Source of the DNA: Rotaria macrura
Taxonomy: Eukaryota > Rotifera > Eurotatoria > Philodinida > Philodinidae
Reading direction: 5' to 3'
Length of the DNA: 64,000 bases
Assembly (NCBI GenBank): GCA_900239685.1
Contig: OENT01000733.1
Coordinates: 16,726-80,725, forward strand
The notes below the pieces were generated by a model, which searched no databases, was not told the origin of the DNA, and saw only the letters and a list, made by a program, of their open reading frames with translations. Shown piece after piece: positions 27,053-38,048 of the stretch; the stretch's first letter is position 1; each line of letters opens with the position of its first letter. A program made the position numbers and the translations under genes.

Positions 27053-30000
27053 TATTGTCTTCACTTCTTACCAGTTTAATTCAGATTAAAAATAGAATCA
27101 AACCAAAAGTAGATTGTTGACGTTAAAGTTCCATTGATCTATGCCAAAGCACACAACCATAAGAGAAGATACCAAGCGATTTATAAATATCTTTGGGGTA
27201 AAGCTTTTGAATATTTCCACACTGTTTCAACCTATTGGATTGATTCTTTTATAGATGATCGAGAGATGTTCAAAGTTTGGAGTTGTTCAGGCAATGATAC
27301 ACAATAAGCCTTCTTACACAGATAAACATTGAATAGTCGAAAGGCTAACATAATTGATTTTCTGAGATCTGAAAGATTTTTAGTCTTCCTTTTGTCAACT
27401 ATTTCTTTAATATTCCATCACAATGAGATGTGGATGTAGAGTAGACAAAAGCATGGCTAAAAGTTTATTGGATCTCAGGCAGTCAATTATTCTGAAAGGA
27501 GTGTTGAAGTTTATCGAGTAGAAATTTGGATTCGCACAAGCCGTGACAGAGAAATCCATGAATTAGTTAACTAATTAATCTCTAATTAATATGTCCTTAG
27601 TAAATTGTGAATGAGGCATTATACAGCATGAGAGAGAATCTCTATAGCCATTACAGACCTTGATAGATCTGTTCTTACATAAATTACGATTAAAGATAGC
27701 TACAGCCTCATGAGAACATATAAACCATTTCCTTATTGCAATTCTAGAAACGTTAAGGTGTAGGTATATCCAAGAAAGTGATTCCTATTATCGGACTTTA
27801 AGTGTAAATCTGTAAAGTCAAAGATTTCCTATGGGATTCCTGGCCTGAGAACAACGATATTCGGATGCTTAAGATTGGAATTCAACAATTTCATAGTCAA
27901 AAAAAGAGTCTAAGATGACGTATAACATACACCTGTGGTATCCACCTCTGGGGGAGTGTGGGTAGTGTGATTGTGGCTGGCTATTGTTGGGTGTTGAAAG
28001 GAATAGAGGTTTGGTGTACTTCTTCACGCACATCGAATTCAATAGCTGGGTCTTGTCTCATACCAATTTTACAAGGTGTTGCTTGTGATTCAGTCTATTT
28101 TGATATCCATCACTCAGCAAATGCAAGGTATCGAAAAGGTATGACAACTGTTGATACTTGTTTCAAAATACTGAAACCAAATTAGAAGTTCGATGATAAA
28201 AATGATTGCTAAATACTATCTTTGCTGATGCGCTGAAAATACATTCGAGTTTTTCGAGTTTTCCTATTTGTTCACTTTGTAAAAACTTTGATTGGCAAAG
28301 GTAAAAATATTTTGAAAAAAAATACAGATTTGTTCGTTCTAAACGAACGTTAAACTATGACCAGCCTGAGATTTATTATCTTTTTCCTTATTATAATGAT
28401 GGGGGAATGATAGAAAAACCCGCAAGCCCATAAAGAATCGGTGTGTCACTGTGACATGTTTACAGTATACGATTTGTGTCAATGTGTAATAACGGAGGTA
28501 ACTTCAAAATGAAACAGCACATCTAAATTATTAAAAGATAAGAGAAAATAGTTTTAAGATAAACTTTGCTGCCAATTTAACCAACTTCAAGAACGAGAGA
28601 AATTGTCTTGGGAAGAGTGAAGAAAATCATGTAAACTCGCTGATCAGCAAAATATAGCCCTAATAATAATTACATCATTTAGGGGTCTAGAATAAACACG
28701 TGTATGTGTGTACCTGAAATTACTTGATTAATTACCCAGGTCAAAAAATCTGACATAAGATCTTATTTTGTACACCCACGATCTTGCATAAGAACGCAGT
28801 CTTTCAAGAATCTGACAAAAAATCGTCGTCTCTGAGATCTTGCATCAGATCATACTATATTTTCCTCGAAAGATCTTACATTCACTTTAATTGTATCAAA
28901 AACTTGAGCGATATTTTGAGAAGATAATTAATTTTATTGAAATAGTATTTTGGTATATCATACATAACAGAATCTTACAAGAATCTTCTAATGCGATCGT
29001 ACGTAAGAAGTCAGAGACGACGATTGTGAGTACGTTTTTTCATTGAATCTTATAAGGTCAGATATGATCTGATATAAGATCCTTGTAAGAACTTGTCATC
29101 CGATTGTTCGACTAAGGTAAGAATCTGTTCCAGACAGTTTATTTAAAAGCTAGTTCTGATACTTTTGTCAATCGTTACCTAAAAAGATGCATATTTGCTT
29201 TCAGACTAGAACGAAATTTATACTATCAACTCACGTTGATGTCTTTTACAATAGCTATTTCCCCATCACGTTCTTGCTTTAGTCATGTCAAAGCATTTTG
29301 AATAATTGGCCATATGTGTGTCTCGTCGTTCTATAAATAATAGCTCTATCCTTGAGAAATAAGGAGTTCTTTCAAAATAAATTAAAATTTCATAAATCTT
29401 CCATAGAAAATTTTATCGGTGGTATCGTTCATTTGAGATTGTTCATCAGTCATGTTCACATGGGAAGTTGATGATATGAAAAATTATACGCATCCAATGC
29501 TTCTTAGATGTGTAAAAATTTTTATGAGGAATCATTGCAATTTCTTTTTTTATTTTCATCTCGTTTAAAACGACTTGCAGTTTAGTGGCACAAGTGGTTT
29601 CGAAAAATAATTTGAATAATGAATTGCTTGAAACTTAACTATAAATATTGCTGAAATAGTGAAGATTTCGAAGAAAAAAAAAGTGAAAACTTCTGAAATC
29701 ATAGATTCTTATTGTTTCTAAGAGCCTAATATTCATAAAAATACTCACAATTCAAAAATGACTCAGCTGACAGTTTACTTTCGTTCTTTTTGTTCTGTGC
29801 CAGTATGAAAATACCATTGAAACGATGTTCGTCGATGTATTTTTCTTTTGAGTTTTAGATTCCCTGCAGAACCAAAGGCCTCTTAAAAAGCTATATTTTA
29901 GTGATTTTGCATCAAAAACCTTAGGGAATCTTCGCATGTAGTACGGACAGAAATACCATCGTGATACGACAAAATATGAAGTAGATGTGAGTTTTTATGT

Positions 30001-30594
30001 GTTAGTTTCAGTGAATCAGAGATGAAAATTACGTTTAACATGCTGTTTAAAGTATAAACATCCTTATCTTCTTCGATAAATATTCTTAGTATCTACTTCA
30101 AGCAAAATAATTCGACAAATGATATATTTTTTCAACTTTAGAAAAGGCATGCTCATTTTTTCCGTTTTAGTGATCGATGAAGATTAGCAAAAGACTTGTT
30201 AAGCTATTTACGTCCCTTTTGTTTTTCTTTTGATAGAGAATGCAGTTACATAGAGCACATGACATCATATGATTTTATTTGAATCAGAAAAAAAGACGAG
30301 AATGACAAATAATCGAAGAAAACAGTACAGTTTTGCAGTAAGAATTTTACCCATGCTCAATAAATATACAGCATTGTCGCGGTTGAACAGTTGTGTACGT
30401 GAGGTGATTCTGACGATTTTTAGTTGGCACTCATATCCACCACCCAACTTTCCACAAAACTTTTTAAAAATTATTATTGTAAATTTTTTCTTTGTAAACC
30501 TGCTCGCTTTTTACCGCACTATAATTTCTTCAACAGTCACTTTTACCTTGTAACGTTGTAATTTTACATCCTTTTTATTATTTTTTTTGATTCG
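27053..30594. other. 3.5-kb intergenic region without a supported gene
   Basis: Only short frames without recognisable domains occur (27958-28185 plus, 29752-29937 minus, 30265-30553 both strands). It contains one foldback repeat (28735-29105). Nothing else is identifiable; promoters for the phosphatase gene presumably lie at its right end. Confidence 0.4.
28735..29105. repeat. Imperfect foldback repeat rich in AAGATCTT/TCTGA words
   Basis: AATCGTCGTCTCTG at 28821-28834 is the exact reverse complement of 29012-29025. Both are flanked by repeated AGATCTTGCATAAGA-type words that recur in inverted orientation towards the two ends (CTGACATAAGATC on the left, CTGATATAAGATC on the right). The left end begins CCCAGGTC. 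It appears to be a non-coding foldback or MITE-like element of about 0.37 kb. Confidence 0.5.
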
Positions 30595-31228
30595 ATGGTG
30601 TCCAATTGGGAAGCTCCTTCTCAGATTTTACCTCATCTATTTCTTGGATCTTATTCATGCACTCACAACAAAGAAGAACTTCTAAAAATTGGCGTCAAGT
30701 AAGTTCTGATAGTTGTGTTTCATATAAAAGTTACGTTTATTCGCAGATACATTCTAAACCTTACTGATTCTCCAAATTTGCATCCGGATTCTTTCATTTA
30801 TCTCCAATGCCCAGTCAGAGATTCTTCTTCTCAAGATATCTTACCATTGTTTGAGCAAGTCTTCAACTTTATTGATCAAGTATGAACAAATCTGTTGGCT
30901 TAGCGTTTTCAGAGAGCAAATTGTTATTTTCTCTCATTAATTGCAGGCTTCGCCCGATTCAGCATGTCTTATCCACTGCCACATGGGAGTGAGTCGATCT
31001 CCTTCTTTTGTTCTAGCATATTTGATGCACAAGAAAGAAAGAAGCCTTCGAGCATCTTATGAATTATTGATTAGCAATAGAAAACACGTATCTCCTAACC
31101 CTGGTTTCTTGCAACAATTGATGGCCTTTGAAGATTCCCTTTTTGGAAGTATATCAATCAATTTCTTTGCAAACGATCCTTCACACGACTGTCTATCAAT
31201 TGACTACACAGATTCATCTGTATTATAA
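30595..31228 (+). CDS. Atypical dual-specificity protein phosphatase, three exons
   Basis: Exons 30595-30698, 30747-30879 and 30947-31228 splice cleanly (donors GTAAGT and GTATGA; acceptors TTATTCGCAG and ATTAATTGCAG; phases 2 and 0) to a 172-residue protein. It starts with a typical DUSP beginning (ILPHLFLGSY). The substrate-recognition/general-acid region VRDSSSQDI has Asp in the expected place. The catalytic P-loop is HCHMGVSRS, matching H-C-x5-R-S with nucleophilic Cys and phosphate-binding Arg, and is followed by SPSFVLAYLM. The length fits small atypical DUSPs. They remove phosphate from Tyr/Ser/Thr of proteins, or sometimes from lipids or RNA; the substrate cannot be read from sequence. 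The last 25 or so residues (from FGSISIN) look unconstrained, and the stop codon lies at the edge of an inverted-repeat element, so the C-terminus may have been reshaped by that insertion. Confidence 0.9.
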
Positions 31229-31756
31229 TCAGAGATGCCAACAGACCAATTTTTCCGGACTGGCCTGGCATGGTCTGCAGGCCAAACCACGCCATGTGAT
31301 ATTTCTGATTTTTAAAATTGATGTATAATTTCAGTTTCAATAATTTAAATTATTTTCATGAAGATAACAAATAACCAGTTCTTACACAAAATAGGAAATT
31401 AAAACAAAGAGACAATCATCATAAATATTTTTCATAAGAGAAAAACTTGAATTATTGGGATTTTTTCATAATATCATCAGTTTTTCACATAGTCGAAAGA
31501 TATTTTAACACAATAATAAAAACAATATATGCTTATAGGAATACGATCAACAGTTAAAAGAATCTAATGTTTCAAGATGGTTACTGAAGAAATAAATATA
31601 ATTTCTCAGACAGGCAAAAATTGTTTGCCTGGCCTGGCCTGGACCAGGCTTGATATATTGACTGGGCGGATCAGGCCCCGCCAAACTTTCAAAATCCAGC
31701 CTGGACAGGTGGCCTGGCCTGGCAGGCACCAAGCCAGACTGGCAGCTCTGATTATA
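31224..31756. mobile_element. Inverted-repeat (MITE-like) element with CCTGG-rich interior
   Basis: TATAATCAGAG at 31224-31234 and its reverse complement at 31746-31756 extend to a 17-bp terminal inverted repeat with one mismatch (next bases ATGCCA versus CTGCCA). Inside, a GC-rich block near 31620-31740 repeats CCTGG and GCCTGG, partly palindromic, strikingly unlike the AT-rich surroundings. A second CCTGG-rich patch lies near 31250-31290. No transposase is encoded. The left end overlaps the phosphatase stop codon. Confidence 0.65.
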
Positions 31757-34734
31757 GTAATGAAAATACAAATCAATCTGCTACTTTCAAGTCTTGCTCC
31801 TCAGCAATCGGATCACTTATAACAAATTTAAAGAATAAATTAATGTATTTTATAACTACTAAATGCAGCGTTAATTCAACAACGCATCTCGTGTTATTTA
31901 TTTAAATGTTGACGCTCACCAGTGAAAAAAAATAGAAGAAAGAAAGATGAGAAAATCATATGTATTGATACCGGAAAATATATAATTAAAGTTGTTTAGC
32001 TTGATCAGCTTTCTGTGGATTAGAAACAATATCTTGATGATGTTTCAAATTTTAATCCAGCAGGGATTGCGCTAACAGCTTTTTTGGAGAAAGTGCGCTG
32101 CAGTTTATATTTCAAAATCATCAGATATTTCATTCACTTTGCTATTCTGTGCACAGCTGCCATTGGACGAATGATTTGACATTGGACATGTGCAACATCC
32201 AATATCTTATTATGTTCATGGTAATGATACCTAAATTAGAACTTCCCACCAGAGACAAAAACAAACGTGAAAATCTCGATTCCATTAGGGCTCGTCAAAG
32301 ATTTCTTGATACCATTCAACCGATTTCAACATAAATGTTCATTCCATTCAATTTGCTGCAGCAGAGTTTGTATCCGAATTCGATTTAGACTGAAGTAAAT
32401 CATATAATTCCACAGGTCAGTTCGGTTTCGGTCTCTCTATACTACTTCGATAGCCTATTCACTCTACTATTTTCAAAAGTACAACTATAAGAAATATACA
32501 TATTGATAATACTAGTGCAATGAAGGAAAATCTTCTCATATGCACTCTTATGTAGGCATTTTAACCTCTCTTTATCATTTTCAGCATGTTTTTTCAGAGA
32601 GCGCTCCAACCAGGCAACAACGTTTCTTTAAAGATCATTCAACAATGCTTTCTCTCAAATGTGGGTGTCGATGTAATTGTAGTTCTTCTCCTCACCCACA
32701 CCACACATCCCACGCTGCATACCAACACCGACAAACACATCCTATTTCATTAGCTTCCAATACTCGTTCCCACGTAGTTCGTTTTATATTGATCGTTATA
32801 CTTTTGTCTTCAGTCTTTGAGCGTTCATCATTCATTATAGTACATCGTTCTTTCATATGCTCTGCTCTTTTCGTATTCATGCTAATAATCTGATGCTGAT
32901 AATAGTGAAATATCAACATTGAGATGCGCATTATTATTACCCAGTTTGATTGAACAGCGAATGTACAGGTCTGGTATCTCGAGTGAATTGAATTCAATGA
33001 TAACTATGAATAAATTCTAACACATTGGTGTACGACGACTGTTAATTCAATCTTTACCGCTATGAAGATCTCTATAAACAAAGCATTTCATTCTTTTCAT
33101 TCCCGTGAGTTTGTTTGCTGCAGAATGATCAGAAATGTTTTGCACATATTTGACGCCGGTCCTTTGTTACTTGCGAGAAATGCCATTTGAGGTGTGTGCC
33201 CATACGAATACAAATTGTACACGCCATTAAACAAATATAGACAAGCATAATGAAATCAACTCGAACACTACAAATTCTTCCACCTTTAATGAGACTCCAC
33301 AACCTACTAGGACATCGTATCGGCTTGTAGTGAATCACTACATATGTTGGTTGGCCGATGTACCTAGCAGGTAGAAGCCGGCAGATGCCAGTAAAACGCG
33401 GTACATTAATTGTAGATTTCTAGGTTTCGATATATACGCCTGTCACTGTAACCTTTTAGGTAGTCGATACTAGTTGATCCTAGGCTGTAGAAGGCGGCTG
33501 TGTGCATTAGGAGCAGTTAGAGATCCGATTATATGAAATCGTACGAATGGTTACGTGTTATTGGTTGAAACCTCGGTACATGTTGTATCAGTATCGGCGC
33601 ATCTAGTATTTGCCATTTACATGTTTTCTCTTGTGTTCAGATTCATATATGATCTTGCTTTTCTTATACCAACCAAGAAATTGTTTTTGAAGCACTATGG
33701 TGTTTGCATTCTTGACCATGAGAAGATTTTATCTAGCATGAGACGGGACTCTTCGTGTATATTCATTGATTTCAATGTATTCAAGTGTGTCTTGCTCAGG
33801 TCCCTCCATCTCGCGGTGACCACCGTGTACGATAATTTATTTCGTTCGAGCTGCGATACGTTCGATTTTCTTCAACTGCATCAATACAATTATTCATACT
33901 AATTTGATGTGGATTCCTTTTTTGCTTATGTGGATTATGCTTACTCACTTTATTCACTGATGTTGATTCACCAGATTATTCATTTCGCTCATGGATGAGG
34001 ACATTCATGACCCTGAATGTGAATACATTTTCGTGAAGTACCGAACAGAATTATTCATCTTCCCTCAAGCACCTGAGTGTCTAAGCATAGGCATATAGAG
34101 AGCCTTCATATTTAAAACAGGTGCGCGCACTCATACTCTACTTCGCTCGCTTAAATTATTCGTATCTGGTTGACTTCATAGTATCTTGAAATGTTTTTAA
34201 TCCTCGATCATTAAACGCTGTTCATCCATTACCAGCCATTGCTGATAGATATGTTTTGTTCTTGTCATATACATTGGGTCAAGCATGTGCTGGCAAGTAT
34301 TTAATTTTCGTAGGGCTCATTTGAGTTCAAATTGTATGTGCATACCTTATGTGTGCTCTCTTCTAATGAAATCTTTTTCACAGTAAAACTGTCTGAGTGA
34401 GTTGGTTAGTGTCTTGAGTTGACTCTTGTTTTCCGGTTAGAACTACGGTGTGCCATTTAGCAATGCTACATGTCTTTTTTTCTCCGATTTTTTTGTTTGA
34501 CAGTAATTGTGAATTTTTGTCCTGATGATTTGGTGAGACGTCTTATGCGCTGGAGTGATTCTACGCTGTGTATATCGATTGAGCTTGGTCTTTCAGGTCA
34601 TCAACATACTGACATCGACTAATTGAGCACTACATTCGTCTTTGGTTCTGCTGACTGTATGTAAGGCACTACAAACGATTTTTCGTTCGGCTCTTCTAAA
34701 AGTTTCAGCTTGAGTTCAAGTATTCCGCTCTAAT
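31757..34734. other. 3-kb region without a supported gene
   Basis: The frames at 32540-32893 and 33555-33902 (plus) and 32692-32997 (minus) are the longest, but they have no domain, no codon-use signal and overlapping alternatives on the other strand. Local composition is less AT-rich around 33.3-33.5 kb. Nothing identifiable. Confidence 0.4.
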
Positions 34735-35690
34735 GCTTAGAAATATTTAAGATTTACGGAAAAACTTCAGACTCCTACGTCTACTACTTTACTGTAGTTT
34801 TACATTTCTGTTACTATAAATATGTGCAACTCGCTAACAGATAACCGAAAATAAATGGGGTAACTTTGCACTTCATATTTTGATTCTCAAAACTATTTTG
34901 TATTAAAACACAAAATATACCATAAGATGCAGTGTGAAAAATTCCACGATCTACTATGTAAAATTTATGTTAAGTGTGTACTTTTTTTGTCATAGAAAGT
35001 ATTTATAAGACACCAACTTTTGACGATGCGAAAAATAGTCCAGAGAATTCTGTTTCTTTTTGAAAACAAAAAGGGCACAATTTAAACAAACTGTTCAGTG
35101 CAAATTGTAGAACTTTTCACGCTGAATCTCCAAGCGTAATTTTGTTGCTTGTGAAAGGTAGTAAACCACTATCCACTTGTAAGTTACATAAAACCTATAG
35201 TTATCGTGTATGTACAATCCAATTTATTGTTACGAGCGGATGGGTATATATATACATGGGCTCGGAACAAAAGGAATGTAATAGAAGATACTAGTAATTC
35301 CAGAACTCACACGAGAGTACTAGTGAGAACATCAACATCAATAGAGAGAACGAATAAACTGAAACATACTAGAACTGAGAACATATATCTGTTTACGCAT
35401 GACAGCAGAACGAAAGAAGATATAGATGGAATACATAAACATATGATGACGTCACACAATAATGATAGAATGAAAGAGAACATACACAGAAGATGACGGT
35501 ACTTAACATGTTTTTAATAAAATAGTTTTGGAGATCAAAATATGAGGTGCAAAGTCACCTAATTTATTATCGGCCATACGCTAGGCAGCTGTGCGCGCCT
35601 GGCGTAAAAGAAGTAATAGACTACAGCAAAGTAAAAGACGTAAAAGTCTGTAATTTTGCACACAATCCTAAATACGTCTAGTGATAAATG
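34735..35690. mobile_element. DNA element with long, diverged terminal inverted repeats
   Basis: A left arm (about 34735-34915) and right arm (about 35505-35690) are inverted copies. The best block contains AACTTTGCACTTCATATTTT near 34862 on the left; on the right, AAAATATGAGGTGCAAAGT near 35538 reads as its reverse complement with few changes. CAGACTCCTACGTCT (left, 34768) pairs with AGACGTAAAAGTCTG (right, ends 35650). The interior holds one 96-codon frame (35206-35496) without recognisable domain. It is probably a non-autonomous DNA transposon; exact ends are uncertain. Confidence 0.6.
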
Positions 35691-35909
35691 CGCCTAATGA
35701 TCCGTTGGAACTTTTCTATTGGGAAATCCGCTACGATTCTATTATAGAAAACCTCCACATGGTGGACACTTTTAGAAAGTTTGAATCGCATCTATTATAG
35801 AGACGTAATTTGGGGTAAGTGTCTCTCCACTATCGTATGAATGATGGAAGATCATGTCATTGGTATATGGTTTCTTCATTAAAATAGATGAGGGACTATG
35901 TTTACGTAG

Positions 35910-36130
35910 CGGTCCCAATGAATTGCATTGTATGAGCGATGCTTAACTCTCTAACCCTAGTTATTTGGATCCTAGACGTTTCATTGCTGTTTGTTGTCGT
36001 GTTGATATTCTTCTTTTGTCATTATTGTTCATACTCTTTCGTTCTCTCTTGTGATTGCCTATATAAACATGTGTCATATGTGTAATCAGTAAGATGGATG
36101 ATATAAAGAAACCAAATAAAGCATAAAACC
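35910..36130 (+). repeat. Possible LTR-like segment, related to 11055-11262
   Basis: It shares CGGTCCCAATG(A/G)ATT and a later T/C-rich block with the segment near 11.1 kb. It contains CTATATAA at 36060 and CCAAATAAAGC near 36115, an order (TATA, then polyadenylation signal) seen in LTRs. No flanking coding part of a retrotransposon is visible. The evidence is visual similarity only. Confidence 0.3.
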
Positions 36131-36218
36131 GTCAGTGCTAGCTACTTTTCTATTCAAACTCATTCCAGTTTACTATTTAATTATTAACTGACTTGATCGA
36201 CCATACGCAAGACATGAA

Positions 36219-36370
36219 TTACGATAAACAATCACGGTCGTCAACGCTCGTATACGATAATGTATCCGACCGTATACTGGGAATTTATGACCGTTTACGC
36301 GCCGTATTTTAACATTTTGGTATGCACCGTATTGCGGCCTTATATCGCAGTGTCGTATACGGCCACCTGG
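36219..36370. repeat. TACGG-rich foldback repeat, copy 2 (short)
   Basis: The segment is dense in GTATACG, CCGTA and CCGTTTACG words and ends CGGCCACCTGG, similar to the ACCTGGG end of other copies. It also contains CGCCGTATTTTAACATTTTGG, related to the CGTTTTAACATGGTC arm of copy 1. It is shorter than the others, so probably truncated. Confidence 0.6.
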
Positions 36371-36984
36371 AGAGACAGTATACCTTCGGCACATGGCCGT
36401 ACAAAACAAAGTAAACAACCAAACACGACGACGATTACGTCGGTAACAAAGGCATTGCCGACAATAAACAACGGTATTTCTGTGAGCAGTGAAATCTGAT
36501 CACTGCTGTGCGAAAAGAAGCAAAGACCCAAAAATATACTAATCATGAACAAATCCTAGCAACAAAAGATCCAAAACTAAATCGGAATCGTAAAATCCTG
36601 ACCATCAAGAAAAGATGTCTCTCCCATTCCTCATCCGGTGATAATCCGCCAAGACCAATTGTATACTATATGACGCTGAAACGCCTCAAAGAAATCCAGC
36701 AAAAATCACCTTTTGAGAAAAACCTTCCCATCGATCTCAGATTCAACCTACTCATGTATGCCTAGCGAAAATCCAATGTCGTCGAGTGTGGCACGTTTTG
36801 TGCAGCCGAGTTGATAGAAAAGACTTTGAATGCGAGAATCATGGAAGGAATGATAATGAAATCTCATCGACGAATGGCGCTATAATAACCCCTTGATGTT
36901 TGTTTGTATAAAGCTCTTGTGGAAAGAGAATGCTTGAATAATTGTGTGCTTAATTTATTCGAAGATAACTTAAAGGCATCTAGT
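36371..36984. other. Gap with an unassigned open frame
   Basis: A plus-strand frame at 36508-36765 is rich in Lys/Arg and Ser, has no recognisable domain and follows directly on the foldback repeat. It could be a remnant of mobile-element coding DNA, but nothing supports a function. No other gene is seen. Confidence 0.3.
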
Positions 36985-37660
36985 GTTGCCCGGTTGTTTT
37001 TTTTGATACAAAGACCAGGTGTCACAAAGAGCTTCCCGGTAGATATCGAGGACCTACTAGGGTAGTCTACTCACATGTGTAAGTGATCACTGAAGCAGCT
37101 AGAGAATCTTGAACAAGTAGTTGTAGCAAGGGTAGCTGCGAGCATCCTACATTGGACTTAGAAAGTTGATAGAAGCTGGGCACGGCACCTCCTGTACTTA
37201 CACATAGAGTTTCAAAGTGAACAAAATCCTGCTTTTGGATGTTTTTTTCAGAAGTTATCGTTTCTTTATATGAGAGATAGAGGATAGTGTGAAGTCAGTT
37301 TTGAAGCGACCAGGTGAGACAAAAACCGATCCTTCCATACTCCCCTGGGCTGTCCAATCGGCAATTCAATTATCGAATATTGTATGCTTTGTAGGATTAA
37401 AATATAGTAGCTGAAGATGATTTTGGGCTGATTTTTTTAGACAAAATCCAGGTGTAATTGAGGGCTTTGCCATTAGGTATGCTTGGTCTACTAGGAGAGT
37501 CTGCTTACGTATCGAAATGATCACTGAAACATATGGGGTATCTTGAACAAGCTGCAGGGGTACAAGTAGCACAAAGCATCTGACTTTGGACATAGAAATT
37601 TAAGGATAGGCTAGGTTTGAAAAAGACCGATGCTTCTTCCCTGTTTGTGCTATGCAGGGT
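36985..37660. repeat. Diverged direct duplication (period about 430 bp)
   Basis: Copy A (about 36994-37200) and copy B (about 37426-37620) share an ordered series of words: CCAGGTGT, GG(A/T)CTACTAGG, GTGATCACTGAA versus ATGATCACTGAA, ATCTTGAACAAG, GTAGC and a TTGGAC(A/T)TAGAAA block. Both are followed by ACCGATCCTTCC or ACCGATGCTTCTTCC. No coding potential is apparent. This is an old tandem duplication or two decayed copies of a repeat. Confidence 0.5.
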
Positions 37661-37796
37661 ATATTATTAGCCTGAGATTTCTTCATTTTTTTGATTAAAG
37701 AATTTTAAAAGATCACGTGTGTCCTGCTTTCGACGTTGTGAAAGGGAATAGATGTTGTCGTCAATGACCACTTATGAAAGAATATGGTATAAAAGT

Positions 37797-38048
37797 GGCA
37801 GTCGTTTTCTAAATCGTTTACAGTCATCGTATCCGATCATTTACCGTGATATCCGGCTATCGTTTACAATTAGCATGCATTTACGGCGAACATCTATGTG
37901 GATTTTTCACGATCACCGTTTATCACAATTATAATTCATAGTAAGACTTCGTTTATGACGATAGTAAACGGTCGCAAAATAGGATCGCCACTTTTCGATG
38001 TAAGAAATAGGTATACGGCCGTTTACGGCCATGGATGATTGACCTGGG
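37797..38048. repeat. TACGG-rich foldback repeat, copy 3, abutting the ATP-grasp-SET gene
   Basis: Repeated CGTTTAC, GTAAACG and CGTATCCG words occur in both orientations. The right end, from about 38013, reads TATACGGCCGTTTACGGCC and then a stretch ending GATTGACCTGGGT. The terminal GACCTGGGT matches copies 1 and 5. The first ATG of the downstream reading frame (38035) falls inside this terminus. Confidence 0.6.

Noticed and set aside
27958-28185. 75-codon frame with Gly/Val/Cys-rich start
   Set aside because: No family match, no splice signals and no conserved pattern.
32540-33902. Two plus-strand frames of about 115 codons
   Set aside because: No domain; the first is overlapped by an equally long minus-strand frame and both look like chance frames.
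36508-36765. Lys/Arg-rich 85-codon frame after foldback copy 2
   Set aside because: Suggestive of mobile-element remnants, but no motif of a transposase, reverse transcriptase or capsid protein can be read.
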